Assembly: GCA_031270605.1 (NCBI GenBank)
Contig: JAISXG010000029.1
Coordinates: forward strand, 1 to 60,659
DNA from: Oscillospiraceae bacterium
GTDB lineage: Bacteria; Bacillota; Clostridia; Oscillospirales; Acutalibacteraceae
Direction: 5' to 3'
DNA: 60,659 nt
The position numbers and the translations under genes are program-made. Of the stretch, positions 49,935 to 58,391 are shown piece after piece; the first letter of the stretch is position 1, and every line of letters begins with the position of its first letter. The notes under the pieces are model-generated. The model ran no database searches. It was given only the letters and a program-made list of their open reading frames with translations, and was not told the DNA's origin.

Positions 49935-50009
49935 AAAAATTCTTTTATTTTGCTGTAATTTTATACAATGCGATATGATTTTAGCCTCTTCCATAAGTTT
50001 TTTGCCGTT

Positions 50010-51494
50010 TTATGTGTTTTGCTCGGTATTCAGGTTCGGAAAAGCCGAGAGCATGGGTTTTACATTCTTTTTTTTGCGTTTGATGTTGCGGTCACTATAA
50101 TTTCTTGTGATTTTGAACACCGTGCCCGAAAGGGCGAGAATACCGATGAGGTTCGGGAACGCCATCAGGCCGTTGAGCGTATCCGCGATGTGCCACACAA
50201 GCGAAAGGTCCATAGAAGATCCCACCACAATGAAAACGACGAACAGCGCCTTATAAGCGTTGATGGCCCCCTTTTTCGGCACCAGATATTCAAGGGCCTT
50301 GGTGCCGAAAAATGACCAGCCCAACAATGTTGCAAAAGCAAAAAAGAGAACCGAAACAGCGACAATGCTTCCGGACGCTCCGCCGAAGGTTTTTGAAAAA
50401 GCTTCGGCGACAAGCGGCGCGCCGTCGAGGCGTTCCCCCGCGTTGTTCAGGGTTCCCGCCACGCCGGTGGTAAGAATGGCGAGCGCCGTTAAGCTGCACA
50501 TGAGGATGGTGTCAAGAAAAATCTCAAAAATGCTCCACATGCCCTGAATCGCGGGTTCCTGCACATCCGCCGAGGTGTGCACGAGAACAGATGAGCCGAG
50601 CCCCGCTTCGTTTGAGAATACGCCGCGCTTGAGGCCGATGGTGAGCGCCTCTTTGAGCATCGCTCCGCTGACGCCGCCCGCCACTGCCGAGATGCCGAAC
50701 GCCCCGCGGAAGATGGACGTGAACGCGGCGGGGATCTCTTTTATGTTGGCAAAGCAGATGAAAAGTGTCAGGGCAATATAAACAACCGCCATAAACGGCA
50801 CGATTTTTTCAGTGACAGCCGCGATGCGTTTCACTCCGCCGATGATGACGACGCCCACGAGCGCCGCCAGGGCAATGCCCGTTGCCAGCGGGTGGATAGA
50901 GAACGATGCCTCGAGGGAGGTTGCAATGGAATTTGCCTGCGTCATGTTGCCGATGCCGAAGGACGCGAGCACGCAGAAAACGGCAAACAGCACGGCAAAG
51001 GGTTTTGCCAGCACACGCAGGCCGCGTTTTTCACCGAGGCCGTGGGAAAGGTAATACATCGGTCCGCCCGCCCACTCGCCCGCGGCATTTTTTTTGCGGT
51101 AATACATGCCCAGCACGTTTTCCGAGTAGCCCGTCATCATGCCGAAAAAGGCGGAGATCCACATCCAGAAAATCGCACCCGGGCCGCCGATGGTGATGGC
51201 GGTCGCAACCCCGGCGATGTTGCCTGTGCCCAGCGCGCCCGCGAGGGCTGTGGCCATGGCCTGAAATTGGGAAATGGCTTTCTTGTTTTTGACTGTGGTG
51301 ACGGATTTCTTTTTGAATATCGCGAAAATGGTGGAGTTTGCGATGTGCCGCGCACGGAATACCTGAAAAAAGCGCGAGCGCAGGGTAAAATAAACGCCCG
51401 CTCCGATCATCAGCGCAAGCATCGGCACACCCCAGACAATGTTATTGACTGCGGTATTCATATTGTTTACGGCTTCAAAAAAAGACAGTATCAT
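50010..51494 (-). CDS. sodium:alanine/glycine symporter (AGCS family)
   Basis: A 494-residue membrane protein with about eleven helices and the AGCS signatures GALGTGNIAGVATAITIGGP and AGGPMYYLSHGLGEK, plus GVFSNEAGLGSS. It imports small neutral amino acids with Na+. That fits the sodium gradient that the decarboxylase operon just upstream would generate. The start may be ATG 51494 or TTG 51500; the site GAAAGG is closer in spacing to the TTG. Confidence 0.92.
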   Translation of the reverse strand: MILSFFEAVNNMNTAVNNIVWGVPMLALMIGAGVYFTLRSRFFQVFRARHIANSTIFAIFKKKSVTTVKNKKAISQFQAMATALAGALGTGNIAGVATAITIGGPGAIFWMWISAFFGMMTGYSENVLGMYYRKKNAAGEWAGGPMYYLSHGLGEKRGLRVLAKPFAVLFAVFCVLASFGIGNMTQANSIATSLEASFSIHPLATGIALAALVGVVIIGGVKRIAAVTEKIVPFMAVVYIALTLFICFANIKEIPAAFTSIFRGAFGISAVAGGVSGAMLKEALTIGLKRGVFSNEAGLGSSVLVHTSADVQEPAIQGMWSIFEIFLDTILMCSLTALAILTTGVAGTLNNAGERLDGAPLVAEAFSKTFGGASGSIVAVSVLFFAFATLLGWSFFGTKALEYLVPKKGAINAYKALFVVFIVVGSSMDLSLVWHIADTLNGLMAFPNLIGILALSGTVFKITRNYSDRNIKRKKKNVKPMLSAFPNLNTEQNT

Positions 51495-51603
51495 CGGCAA
51501 AACCCAGCCTTTCGGAGGATGCGGCCACGTTCTGACGGGGCCTTGTACTATTCTATACTGTTTTTCTTATATTTATGCCCGTCCGTCCGCTGCGGGACGG
51601 AAA

Positions 51604-51646
51604 TTGCGTCCTTCCGTATTATTACCCGCAATACGAAAGGACGCAA
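51604..51646. repeat. 17-bp inverted repeat between AGCS gene and the MITE-like element
   Basis: TTGCGTCCTTcCGTATT and AATACGaAAGGACGCAA pair with a single mismatch around a 9-nt loop. There is no T tract. It directly neighbours the hairpin element at 51653 and could be a weak terminator for birA or part of a larger repeat. Confidence 0.6.
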
Positions 51647-51652
51647 CAAATT

Positions 51653-51832
51653 TATAGTCAAACCACTTGAAAAGCGTCACAGGATTTGCGAGGATTTTTT
51701 TCGTCTGCTTAAGCGCGTGTTAGCACGCCTGTGCAGACGACGAAGCCATACTTGCGTATGGAGAGAAGTCTAACGATAGCAGGCGGAAAAAAGACCGCAA
51801 AGACGTGTTGATTTTCAAGTGGTTTGACTATA
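51653..51832. mobile_element. MITE-like hairpin element, copy A (180 bp)
   Basis: Perfect 21-bp terminal inverted repeats begin TATAGTCAAACCACTTG. Inside, TTTGCG/CGCAAA and GGATTTTTTTCG / CGGAAAAAA arms continue the pairing, so the whole element can fold as one long hairpin. TA at both ends would fit a TA target duplication. It has no ORF and ends ten bases from the birA stop, where it may terminate transcription. A second copy with different tips lies at 60191. Confidence 0.75.
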
Positions 51833-51841
51833 TTTTCAATT

Positions 51842-52420
51842 TTATTTCAAAAGCAAAAGGGCGCTGATGATTTCAGCGGCGATTTTGTTTTTGTCCACAC
51901 GGGCTTGCCCTGTCTGACAGAGCGCCCCCGCGATTTTGTTCAATTCCGGGGAGAAGCCTCCCTGCGGGGGGAATACATTCAGCCCCGCGCCGATTACAAC
52001 GGCCTCAATCGCCGCTGTGTCAACGTTTGTGACGCCCTCCGCGAGAATGCCGCAAATTTTCAAGCCGTCGAGATAAATGTCGTTGATGCGGCGTTTTTCT
52101 GTTTTGATGCTTGTGGCCTTTTCAATGGCGGCAATCACGGCAAAACCTGCCGCCGTCGTCATTTCATCAATGTCTGTTTCCCACGGTTTGATCACGACGC
52201 TGACATAAATGCCGCCCGCAGGTGAAAAAAAACTTTTGCCAAGCCGCCCGCGCCCGCCCGTTTGCTCTTTGGCCAAAAGAACAGAGCCAAGCGGATAATG
52301 CCCCCGCTTGGCTTCGGTGTTCGTGGAATCAATTTGTTCAAAAACATGAATCGGGCAGTCTTTGCACCCGGAATATAGATGTTGCCGGATCAAAGAAAGG
52401 GAAGGGTAATTCTCGTTCAT
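51842..52420 (-). CDS. birA: biotin-protein ligase, catalytic domain only
   Basis: A 192-residue enzyme that attaches biotin to the carrier lysine through biotinyl-AMP. The GRGRLGKSF loop, the biotin-binding segment RINDIYLDGLKICGILAE and ViGAGLNV are present. It is short because the N-terminal DNA-binding domain of bifunctional BirA is absent, so it cannot be the repressor. The start overlaps the oadA stop by four bases. Its position in the operon matches its likely client, the carrier at 55337. Confidence 0.93.
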   Translation of the reverse strand: MNENYPSLSLIRQHLYSGCKDCPIHVFEQIDSTNTEAKRGHYPLGSVLLAKEQTGGRGRLGKSFFSPAGGIYVSVVIKPWETDIDEMTTAAGFAVIAAIEKATSIKTEKRRINDIYLDGLKICGILAEGVTNVDTAAIEAVVIGAGLNVFPPQGGFSPELNKIAGALCQTGQARVDKNKIAAEIISALLLLK

Positions 52421-53814
52421 ATCGTGTGAATCTTCTTTTCAAAGTCCGCGTTTTTCTCGTCAAGGCCATATTTGACAGCGCGGCGGTGCTTGAAATAGTC
52501 CACCGCGACACGGTCAAACAGCGCGTAAGAAAGCACGTCCTCGTCCTGCTCCATATATTCCGTGATCTCGCCGCGCAGCCGGTCAAGCTCGGGCTTGAGC
52601 GCGTCCGCCGGGCGGCCTGTGACGGGTGTTTCGTCACCGATGATTTTTTTGCGGAACTCTTCTGAAATGGGCATGGGCGTTTCGCCGTATTCGCCCTTCA
52701 CAAGCGCGCGGAATTCTTTTGAGAGCATTTTATAGCGTTCGCCACCGATGATATTGAACACGGCCTGCGTGCCGACAATTTGTGACGAGGGGGTGACAAG
52801 CGGCGGGTAGCCGACGTCCTGCCGCACGCGCGGCACTTCCTCAAGCACTTCCATAAGTTTGTCGCTCTTGCCTGCCTGTTTCAATTGTGAAACAAGGTTT
52901 GAAAGCATGCCGCCGGGCACCTGATAGAGCAGGGTGTTGATGTCCACCTTCAGAAGCGAGGGGTCAAGCAGGCCGCTGTTGAGGTATTCTTCACGCAGGG
53001 TGTTGAAATATTTTGTGGCCGCGTTGAGGTTTTCAATGCTGATGAGCGTGTCATATTCCGTGCCCGCAAGCGTTGCGACGAGCGGCTCTGTAGGCGGCTG
53101 GCTTGTGCCCATGGCAAGGGGGGAGAGAGCGGTGTCAACAATATCGACGCCCGCTTCAATCGCCTTGAGGTAGGTCATGGAGCCGACGCCCGAGGTGTAA
53201 TGTGTATGCAGCTCAAGGGGCAGGGAAATTTTTTCTTTGATCTCCTTCACAAGGGCATAGGCGTCATAGGGCTTGAGCAGGCCCGCCATGTCTTTGATGC
53301 AGATGGAGTCCGCGCCCATCTCCTGCAGTTCATAAGCAAGCTGCGCGAAGCTCGCGTTGTTGTGCACGGGGCTGACGGTGTAGCTGATGGCCGCCTGCAC
53401 ATGGCCCTTTTCCTTTTTGGTTGCGTTGATGGCGGTGACGAGGTTCTTTTTATCATTCAGCGCGTCAAAAATGCGGATGATGTCAATGCCGTTCGCAATG
53501 GATTTCTGCACGAAATATTCCACCACGTCGTCCGCATAATGGCGGTAGCCGAGGATATTCTGGCCCCGGAAGAGCATCTGGAGTTTTGTGTTTTTCACCT
53601 TGTCGCGAATCGCGCGCAGGCGCTCCCACGGGTCCTCCTTCAAAAAGCGCAGGCACGAGTCGAATGTCGCGCCGCCCCAGGCCTCAAGCGCATGGTAGCC
53701 GACTTTGTCAAGCAGTTCCAGCGCGGGCAGGATTTCGGGCGTGGTCATGCGGGTGGCGATGAGCGACTGGTGCGCGTCTCTTATGATTGTTTCTGTTATT
53801 TTTACCTTAGCCAT
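52417..53814 (-). CDS. oadA: oxaloacetate decarboxylase alpha-type carboxyltransferase
   Basis: A 465-residue TIM-barrel carboxyltransferase (5S/PYC-B type). Metal and substrate motifs are RDAHQSLIATRM, the carbamylated-Lys region ICIKDMAGLLKP and HTHYTSG, and the C-terminal PGGMLSNLVSQLKQ is present. It moves CO2 from oxaloacetate (or to pyruvate) on biotin. The usual C-terminal biotin domain is missing; a separate carrier is encoded upstream. ATG 53814 is chosen over ATG 53826, which abuts the ribosome site. Confidence 0.94.
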   Translation of the reverse strand: MAKVKITETIIRDAHQSLIATRMTTPEILPALELLDKVGYHALEAWGGATFDSCLRFLKEDPWERLRAIRDKVKNTKLQMLFRGQNILGYRHYADDVVEYFVQKSIANGIDIIRIFDALNDKKNLVTAINATKKEKGHVQAAISYTVSPVHNNASFAQLAYELQEMGADSICIKDMAGLLKPYDAYALVKEIKEKISLPLELHTHYTSGVGSMTYLKAIEAGVDIVDTALSPLAMGTSQPPTEPLVATLAGTEYDTLISIENLNAATKYFNTLREEYLNSGLLDPSLLKVDINTLLYQVPGGMLSNLVSQLKQAGKSDKLMEVLEEVPRVRQDVGYPPLVTPSSQIVGTQAVFNIIGGERYKMLSKEFRALVKGEYGETPMPISEEFRKKIIGDETPVTGRPADALKPELDRLRGEITEYMEQDEDVLSYALFDRVAVDYFKHRRAVKYGLDEKNADFEKKIHTI

Positions 53815-53896
53815 GCTTATGACCATCCTTTCGCTGTGGCTGGGATGCTTAGCCCTTTCGCGCCTTGTTTTTTGCGCAAAAGGACAAAACTCCCTG

Positions 53897-53918
53897 TTTG
53901 AAAGATTTATCTTTCAAA
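53897..53918 (-). promoter_or_regulatory. hairpin in the oadB-oadA spacer
   Basis: TTTGAAAGAT and ATCTTTCAAA form a 10-bp stem with a two-base loop in the 182-bp spacer. No strong T tract follows on the minus strand, so processing or partial attenuation is more likely than full termination. Confidence 0.5.
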
Positions 53919-53996
53919 CTTACCTCCGTTCTGTGTCGGGATTGCGTTACCGAATACGAAAAATACTCAATAGGTTGTATGTTGATTGCCGTATTA

Positions 53997-55178
53997 TTAT
54001 GTGAAATAGGAGAACAAAACGCCCGCGGCGAGAACCGAACCGATGGAACCCGCGACGTTCGGCCCCATGGCGTGCATGAGCAGGAAGTTCGACGGATCCT
54101 CTTTCTGGCCCATGACCTGTGAAACACGCGCCGCCATCGGCATTGCGGAAACGCCCGCCGAACCGATGAGCGGGTTGACCTTGCCCTTTGTAACCAAATA
54201 CATAAGTTTTCCGAAGAGTACGCCGCCGGCTGTGGAGAGCATAAACGCCGCAAGGCCGAGCGCGATGATAAACAGGGTTTGCACGTTCAGGAAGCGGTCC
54301 GCCGTGGCCGTCGCGCCGACGGAAAGGCCGAGGAAAATTGTGGACACGTTCAAAATGCCGTTCTGCGCGGTTTTTGAAATTCTGTCAACCACGCCTGAAA
54401 CATTCATCAGGTTGCCGAACATCATCATGCCCATCAGGGGCGCCGCCGCGGGAACAAGCAAAATCACAATAAATGTTACAATAATGGGGAAGAGCATCAG
54501 CTCTGTCTTAGATACGGAGCGGAGATTATCCATTCTGACCAGGCGCTCTTTTCTTGTTGTCAGCAGTTTCATAATAGGCGGCTGAATCAGGGGAATCAGC
54601 GCCATATAGGAATAGGCGGCGATAACGATGGGTCCCAGCAGGTCGGGTGCGAGGTTTTTTGCACCAATGATGGAGGTCGGGCCGTCCGCGCCGCCGATGA
54701 TGCCGATGGCAGAAGCCGCGGGCAGACCGAAACCGAAAACCAAAGAACCGATCATTGTGGCGAACACGCCGAACTGTGCGGCGGCGCCGAGGAGCATGGT
54801 TCTGGGCGCCGCAATGAGGGGAGAGAAGTCCGTCATCGCGCCCACGCCGAGGAAAATCAGCGAGGGGTAGATGCCCGTTTTTACGCCGATATAGAAAAAG
54901 TCGAGCATGCCGCCCTTATTAATAATTTCCTGAAAATCCAGCGATTCATGCATAAACATATCCATGTGGAACATTTCAGCGCCGGGGAAATTGGTTAAAA
55001 ACATGCCGAAGGCAATCGGCAACAGCAGAAGCGGCTCAAATTTCTTGCTGATCGCAAGATAAAACAGGATACCCGAAATAACAAACATTGCAATGGTTTT
55101 TGTAATGGTAACAGCGTCCCCGCTGCTGAAAAGCATATAAAATCCGGTACTTTCAATAAATTTGATCAATGATTCCAT
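53997..55178 (-). CDS. oadB: sodium-translocating decarboxylase beta subunit
   Basis: A 393-residue membrane protein with about nine helices. It decarboxylates carboxybiotin and pumps two Na+ outward. Signature segments are [26 protein letters not shown] (with the Asp required for transport) and [16 protein letters not shown]. It lies between the biotin carrier and oadA genes. The same family serves oxaloacetate, methylmalonyl-CoA and glutaconyl-CoA decarboxylases. Confidence 0.96.
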   Translation of the reverse strand: MESLIKFIESTGFYMLFSSGDAVTITKTIAMFVISGILFYLAISKKFEPLLLLPIAFGMFLTNFPGAEMFHMDMFMHESLDFQEIINKGGMLDFFYIGVKTGIYPSLIFLGVGAMTDFSPLIAAPRTMLLGAAAQFGVFATMIGSLVFGFGLPAASAIGIIGGADGPTSIIGAKNLAPDLLGPIVIAAYSYMALIPLIQPPIMKLLTTRKERLVRMDNLRSVSKTELMLFPIIVTFIVILLVPAAAPLMGMMMFGNLMNVSGVVDRISKTAQNGILNVSTIFLGLSVGATATADRFLNVQTLFIIALGLAAFMLSTAGGVLFGKLMYLVTKGKVNPLIGSAGVSAMPMAARVSQVMGQKEDPSNFLLMHAMGPNVAGSIGSVLAAGVLFSYFT

Positions 55179-55225
55179 AAAGCCGGCTGTCCTTTCTGAG
55201 TCTTTGTTTTAATATCTGTTTTATA

Positions 55226-55266
55226 GCAAATTGAAAAACAGATACAGAGCAGGTTTTTCAATTTGC
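55226..55266 (-). promoter_or_regulatory. 14-bp hairpin in the carrier-oadB spacer
   Basis: GCAAATTGAAAAAC pairs perfectly with GTTTTTCAATTTGC around a 13-nt loop. A GCGCTTT/AAAGCGC repeat and an ATAAGG/CCTTAT repeat lie nearby. They may set mRNA stability and subunit ratios inside the operon. Confidence 0.5.
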
Positions 55267-55336
55267 CCAATGCGCTTTGACTTTACAAAAAATCTATAAA
55301 TAAACGGTTAAAGCGCTATGATAAGGTCAACAGGCC

Positions 55337-55744
55337 TTATTGAATGGAGAAAAGCGGATCGCCCGCGTCCACAGTGGAACCCTTTGACACGTTGACCGCC
55401 GTAATCACGCCGTCCTGCGGGGCATAAACCTCGTTTTCCATTTTCATCGCTTCGAGCATGCACAGCAGGCCGCCTCTTTTAATGCTGTCGCCCACTTTCA
55501 CCGCAACGCTCAGAATCGTGCCGTTGATCGGCGCGAGAACCGGCTTGCCCTCGGCGGACGCCGCCGGAGCGGCAGGGGCGGGAGCGGGTTCCGAAGTAAC
55601 AGGAGCTGCCGCGACGGGCGCGGGAGCCGCCGCCGGAACAGAGGCCGCCGCGGAAAGGCCGGAAGAAGCGCCTTCGGCAAGTTCCTCCACTTCGACGTCA
55701 TATATGGTTCCGTTTACTTTTACGCTGTATTTTTTGATTGACAT
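55337..55744 (-). CDS. biotin carboxyl carrier protein of the decarboxylase
   Basis: A 135-residue carrier with an N-terminal OadA/PYC-like linker start (KKYSVKVNGTIYDVEVEEL), a flexible Ala/Pro hinge and a C-terminal biotinyl domain whose EAMKMEN carries the modified Lys101. It shuttles CO2 between the carboxyltransferase subunits and OadB. The GGAGG site precedes ATG. Confidence 0.95.
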   Translation of the reverse strand: MSIKKYSVKVNGTIYDVEVEELAEGASSGLSAAASVPAAAPAPVAAAPVTSEPAPAPAAPAASAEGKPVLAPINGTILSVAVKVGDSIKRGGLLCMLEAMKMENEVYAPQDGVITAVNVSKGSTVDAGDPLFSIQ

Positions 55745-55802
55745 AATAAAATCCTCCTAATCTGTGAATGGGATTATGGTTTGTATATATGAAGATAATT
55801 CT

Positions 55803-56138
55803 TCATATACGCTCCTGAAACTTAACGACCCGGAAGCTGAAAGCGGGCTTATTCGTGTGCGCGCTGATTGCCGCGGTCAGCACCGCGATCAACTCGCGGT
55901 CGTCCAGCTTAGGCGCGGCCGGAACGGCAGGCGCCGTTATCAGCTCCTGCGGCCGGGGATTTTGTTTTTTTTTTGCGTCCCTCCGCGCGAATATCGCGCC
56001 GACGACTTCCAAAACCAGCCAGATGACAATCAGGGCCGTGAACACAACGCCCATGCCGAGCGCCATAAGCATCAGGCCTTCCGGCATTCTTTCCGCCAAA
56101 GGCTGATCTGACATGCTTGATAAAAGGTTCAATAACAT
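55803..56138 (-). CDS. decarboxylase gamma-type subunit (OadG/MmdD)
   Basis: A 111-residue protein with one membrane helix (about residues 24-46, MALGMGVVFTALIVIWLVLE) and a Pro-rich, cytoplasmic tail ending in a short helix (LDDRELIAVLTAAISAHTNK). These subunits hold the complex together and assist Na+-coupled decarboxylation. It stands between the carboxyltransferase and carrier genes. Upstream spacing to the MmdA-like stop is 15 bp. Confidence 0.85.
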   Translation of the reverse strand: MLLNLLSSMSDQPLAERMPEGLMLMALGMGVVFTALIVIWLVLEVVGAIFARRDAKKKQNPRPQELITAPAVPAAPKLDDRELIAVLTAAISAHTNKPAFSFRVVKFQERI

Positions 56139-56153
56139 AACATGCTTCCTCCT

Positions 56154-57629
56154 TTATGAAAAGTCCCAAAAATGGCGCTTCATGGCGAGCATGGAAAGAG
56201 CGGACGCGATGCGCGCGCGCAGCTCTTTTTCCTCGCAGATGAAATCGACGTGGCCGTTTTTCGCCGCGTTGAGCGGTGTGGACATTTCCTGTTCCCATTT
56301 ATTTTTTAATTCTTCGCGCGCCTCTTCGGCGTCATCGGCTTCCGCCAAAGCACCGTTCCAAAGGAAATTGACCGCCGCGTCTGTGTCCATAACCTCAATC
56401 TGGGCGGACGGCAACGCCAACACAAGATCCGCTCCGAGCGCTTTTGAACCAAGCACCGAGAATACGGAACCGGTTGCCTTGCCTGTAATTACGGTGACCA
56501 TCGGCGGGGAGGCCTTTGCGTAGCTCGCGGCAAGACGGGCGACCTCTTTTGCCGCCGCGGCGTTTTGCAGCTCTGACTCGCCGCAGTAGCCCACACTGTC
56601 CACCAGTGTGAGGACGGGCAGAGAAAAAGCGCTGCACAAATCAACGAATTCGCCGGCCTTTTTTGCTCCCGCGGCGGTGATGCGGCTGTTGTTCACAACA
56701 GGGTTTGTTGCGACAATACCGCAGGATGCGCCGTTAATGAACGCGAAGCCTGTTACGATATCGCTTGCGAAATCCGAATAGAGCTCGTGGAATACGCCGT
56801 TGTCGGCAATCTGCGCAACCAGCGTTTTCATGTCATAGGGCCCGTCTGCGGCGCCCGCGGTTTCCGCAACGGCCCGTTCTGCGGGATCGCTGCAGGGTGC
56901 TGCGGGAACTTTATCTTTTTTATTGGAGGGAAGATAAGAGAGCAGAGCGCGTGCGTTCAGCAAGCTTTCTGCTTCCGTTGCCGCGGCGGCGGCTGCAAGG
57001 CCGGACTGCGCAGCATAAATGCCCGTGCCCGTTTCCGCACTTGCGCCGAGGGATTGCAGCGCAGAAACGCTCGCCAAAGAAAACGCGGCGTTCTCCCCGG
57101 CGGTGATGACAATGTCCGCTTCGGCGGCCAGCACGGCGTTTGCGCCCGAGCAGGTTCCGCTCACCACAGAGATTCTCGGGATTTTGAATTTTGCATCGGC
57201 GGCGGCTTTGAACAAAATGCCGTAAGCCGCAAGGGCGTTTGTGCCCTCCTGCAGTTTTGCGCCGTCTGAATCAAACATGCCCACCACAGGCGCGCCGTTT
57301 TGCAGCGCCGTGCGGTAGAGGGCGGCAATTTTATTCGCGCCCGCAAGCCCGATCGCGCCTTGATCGCGCGAATAATCCTGCGCAAAAGCGAAAACCAGCC
57401 TGCCGTCCACGGCTCCGTAGCCTGTGACAACCCCTTCGGGCAGGCGCTCGGATTCTGCCAAAATGTTGCCTGTTTGTGTAATAAACGCATTTGTTTCAAT
57501 AAAGGTGCCTTCGTCAAACAAACGCTGCATTCGTTCAAGAACGGTCATTCGGCCGCCCGATTGCGCCGGCTGCGCATGAAGGGCCTCGTGTGCCTGCCGA
57601 ATTGCCTGTTTGCGGTTCTCAAGATTCAT
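56154..57629 (-). CDS. divergent MmdA-like carboxyltransferase
   Basis: A 491-residue crotonase-fold carboxyltransferase (12S/MmdA family), first gene of the operon. Both halves are present, but conserved sites differ from typical MmdA: DSDGAKLQEGTNALAAYG replaces the GGARxQEG region, SGTCSGANAVLAAEADIVIT replaces the GPCAGGA oxyanion loop, and VDSVGYCGESEL replaces the VDxPGFxxG region. It may act on an unusual acyl-CoA or have a structural role. ATG 57629 follows GAAAGGAG; a longer frame to 57680 lacks a site. Confidence 0.82.
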   Translation of the reverse strand: MNLENRKQAIRQAHEALHAQPAQSGGRMTVLERMQRLFDEGTFIETNAFITQTGNILAESERLPEGVVTGYGAVDGRLVFAFAQDYSRDQGAIGLAGANKIAALYRTALQNGAPVVGMFDSDGAKLQEGTNALAAYGILFKAAADAKFKIPRISVVSGTCSGANAVLAAEADIVITAGENAAFSLASVSALQSLGASAETGTGIYAAQSGLAAAAAATEAESLLNARALLSYLPSNKKDKVPAAPCSDPAERAVAETAGAADGPYDMKTLVAQIADNGVFHELYSDFASDIVTGFAFINGASCGIVATNPVVNNSRITAAGAKKAGEFVDLCSAFSLPVLTLVDSVGYCGESELQNAAAAKEVARLAASYAKASPPMVTVITGKATGSVFSVLGSKALGADLVLALPSAQIEVMDTDAAVNFLWNGALAEADDAEEAREELKNKWEQEMSTPLNAAKNGHVDFICEEKELRARIASALSMLAMKRHFWDFS

Positions 57630-58098
57630 ATATGTTCTCCTTTCTTTTGCACTACTGATCCTTGCAGAAAGATGCACCAATCAGTAAATACCGATCGCTC
57701 ATAAAAACACCGCTGACAATCTGTGCGAAACAAAACACAGCAAAGCCAGGGCGTGTTTTTTGTCACGGCTTAGTATAAAAGGGTCATGCGCCGAAGTTCG
57801 CAATATTGCATGATGGGGTGGTTGTGCAAAAAATGACATTTTTCGCTTTTTTGTGCGGGTTTGTTCGATGCAAACCATAACCATTGGCAAGAAAACACCA
57901 ATCTCACCCATTATAATAATTATAGCACCGCTTAAAAAAAATTACAACAACAATCACAGTTTTTTTTGGCCGGCAACCAGAAAAATGGATAATTTGCGAA
58001 AGTGAAGCCATATAAAGAATTATTTAAACCGCTTTTTTGGAAAGTGATAAAAAAAACAAAAAAATTTAATGTTTGCAGCGTCGTTTTCTGTTTTCATC
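57630..58098. other. gene-free stretch between divergent units
   Basis: A minus-strand TATACT near 57772 may belong to the decarboxylase operon promoter, but its -35 is weak. The remainder is AT-rich with T and A runs (57930-57970, 58050-58070). I see no gene or strong structure. Confidence 0.4.
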
Positions 58099-58127
58099 TT
58101 GCATTTTTTGAAGGCCTGTGCTATAGT
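58099..58127 (+). promoter_or_regulatory. promoter of the attenuator-controlled unit
   Basis: TTGCAT (58099-58104) is 17 bp from TATAGT (58122-58127), which has the TGn extension. The predicted start is near 58134. Confidence 0.82.
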
Positions 58128-58136
58128 AAAAAAGCA

Positions 58137-58246
58137 TTCTGCCGAAAGACAACGGAGTCCTGAAAGAGCAGGAAGACGGCGGAAGAGGTATGTCTGTTTA
58201 TTATTACTTTTTGTGCTCCGCCGCAGGGTCTGGCGGGGCATTTTTT
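58137..58246 (+). ncRNA. candidate riboswitch or attenuator with competing helices
   Basis: P1 pairs TTCTGCCG (58137-58144) with CGGCGGAA (58177-58184) over eight bases. It encloses the hairpin TCCTG aaagag CAGGA (58158-58173). A terminator, GCTCCGCC (58215-58222) with GGCGGGGC (58232-58239) and six T, follows. The 3' arm of P1 (CGGCGGA, 58177-58183) is also complementary to TCCGCCG (58217-58223) in the terminator, so P1 and an antiterminator exclude each other. I do not recognise the aptamer. A 28-codon frame (58190-58276) overlaps the terminator. Confidence 0.65.
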
Positions 58247-58391
58247 ATTTTTGTTTTTACTGATTATTATAAATAATTTTTATTGATATTGCCGGAAAGG
58301 AGGCCTGTCGGCTCGGCAGAAGTTCGTGGGGTAAGATGTTTTATCCAGTGGGGGATAGAACTTTTTATAATTAAAATGAAGAGGTGTTATC

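Noticed and set aside
51653-51832. CRISPR or phage attachment site
   Set aside because: The repeats are inverted, not direct, there are only two arms and no spacers or integrase.
58190-58276. 28-codon hydrophobic ORF in the attenuator region
   Set aside because: The ribosome-like GGAAGAGG is only one base from the ATG and the frame overlaps the terminator, so translation is doubtful. Kept as an observation, not called as a gene.
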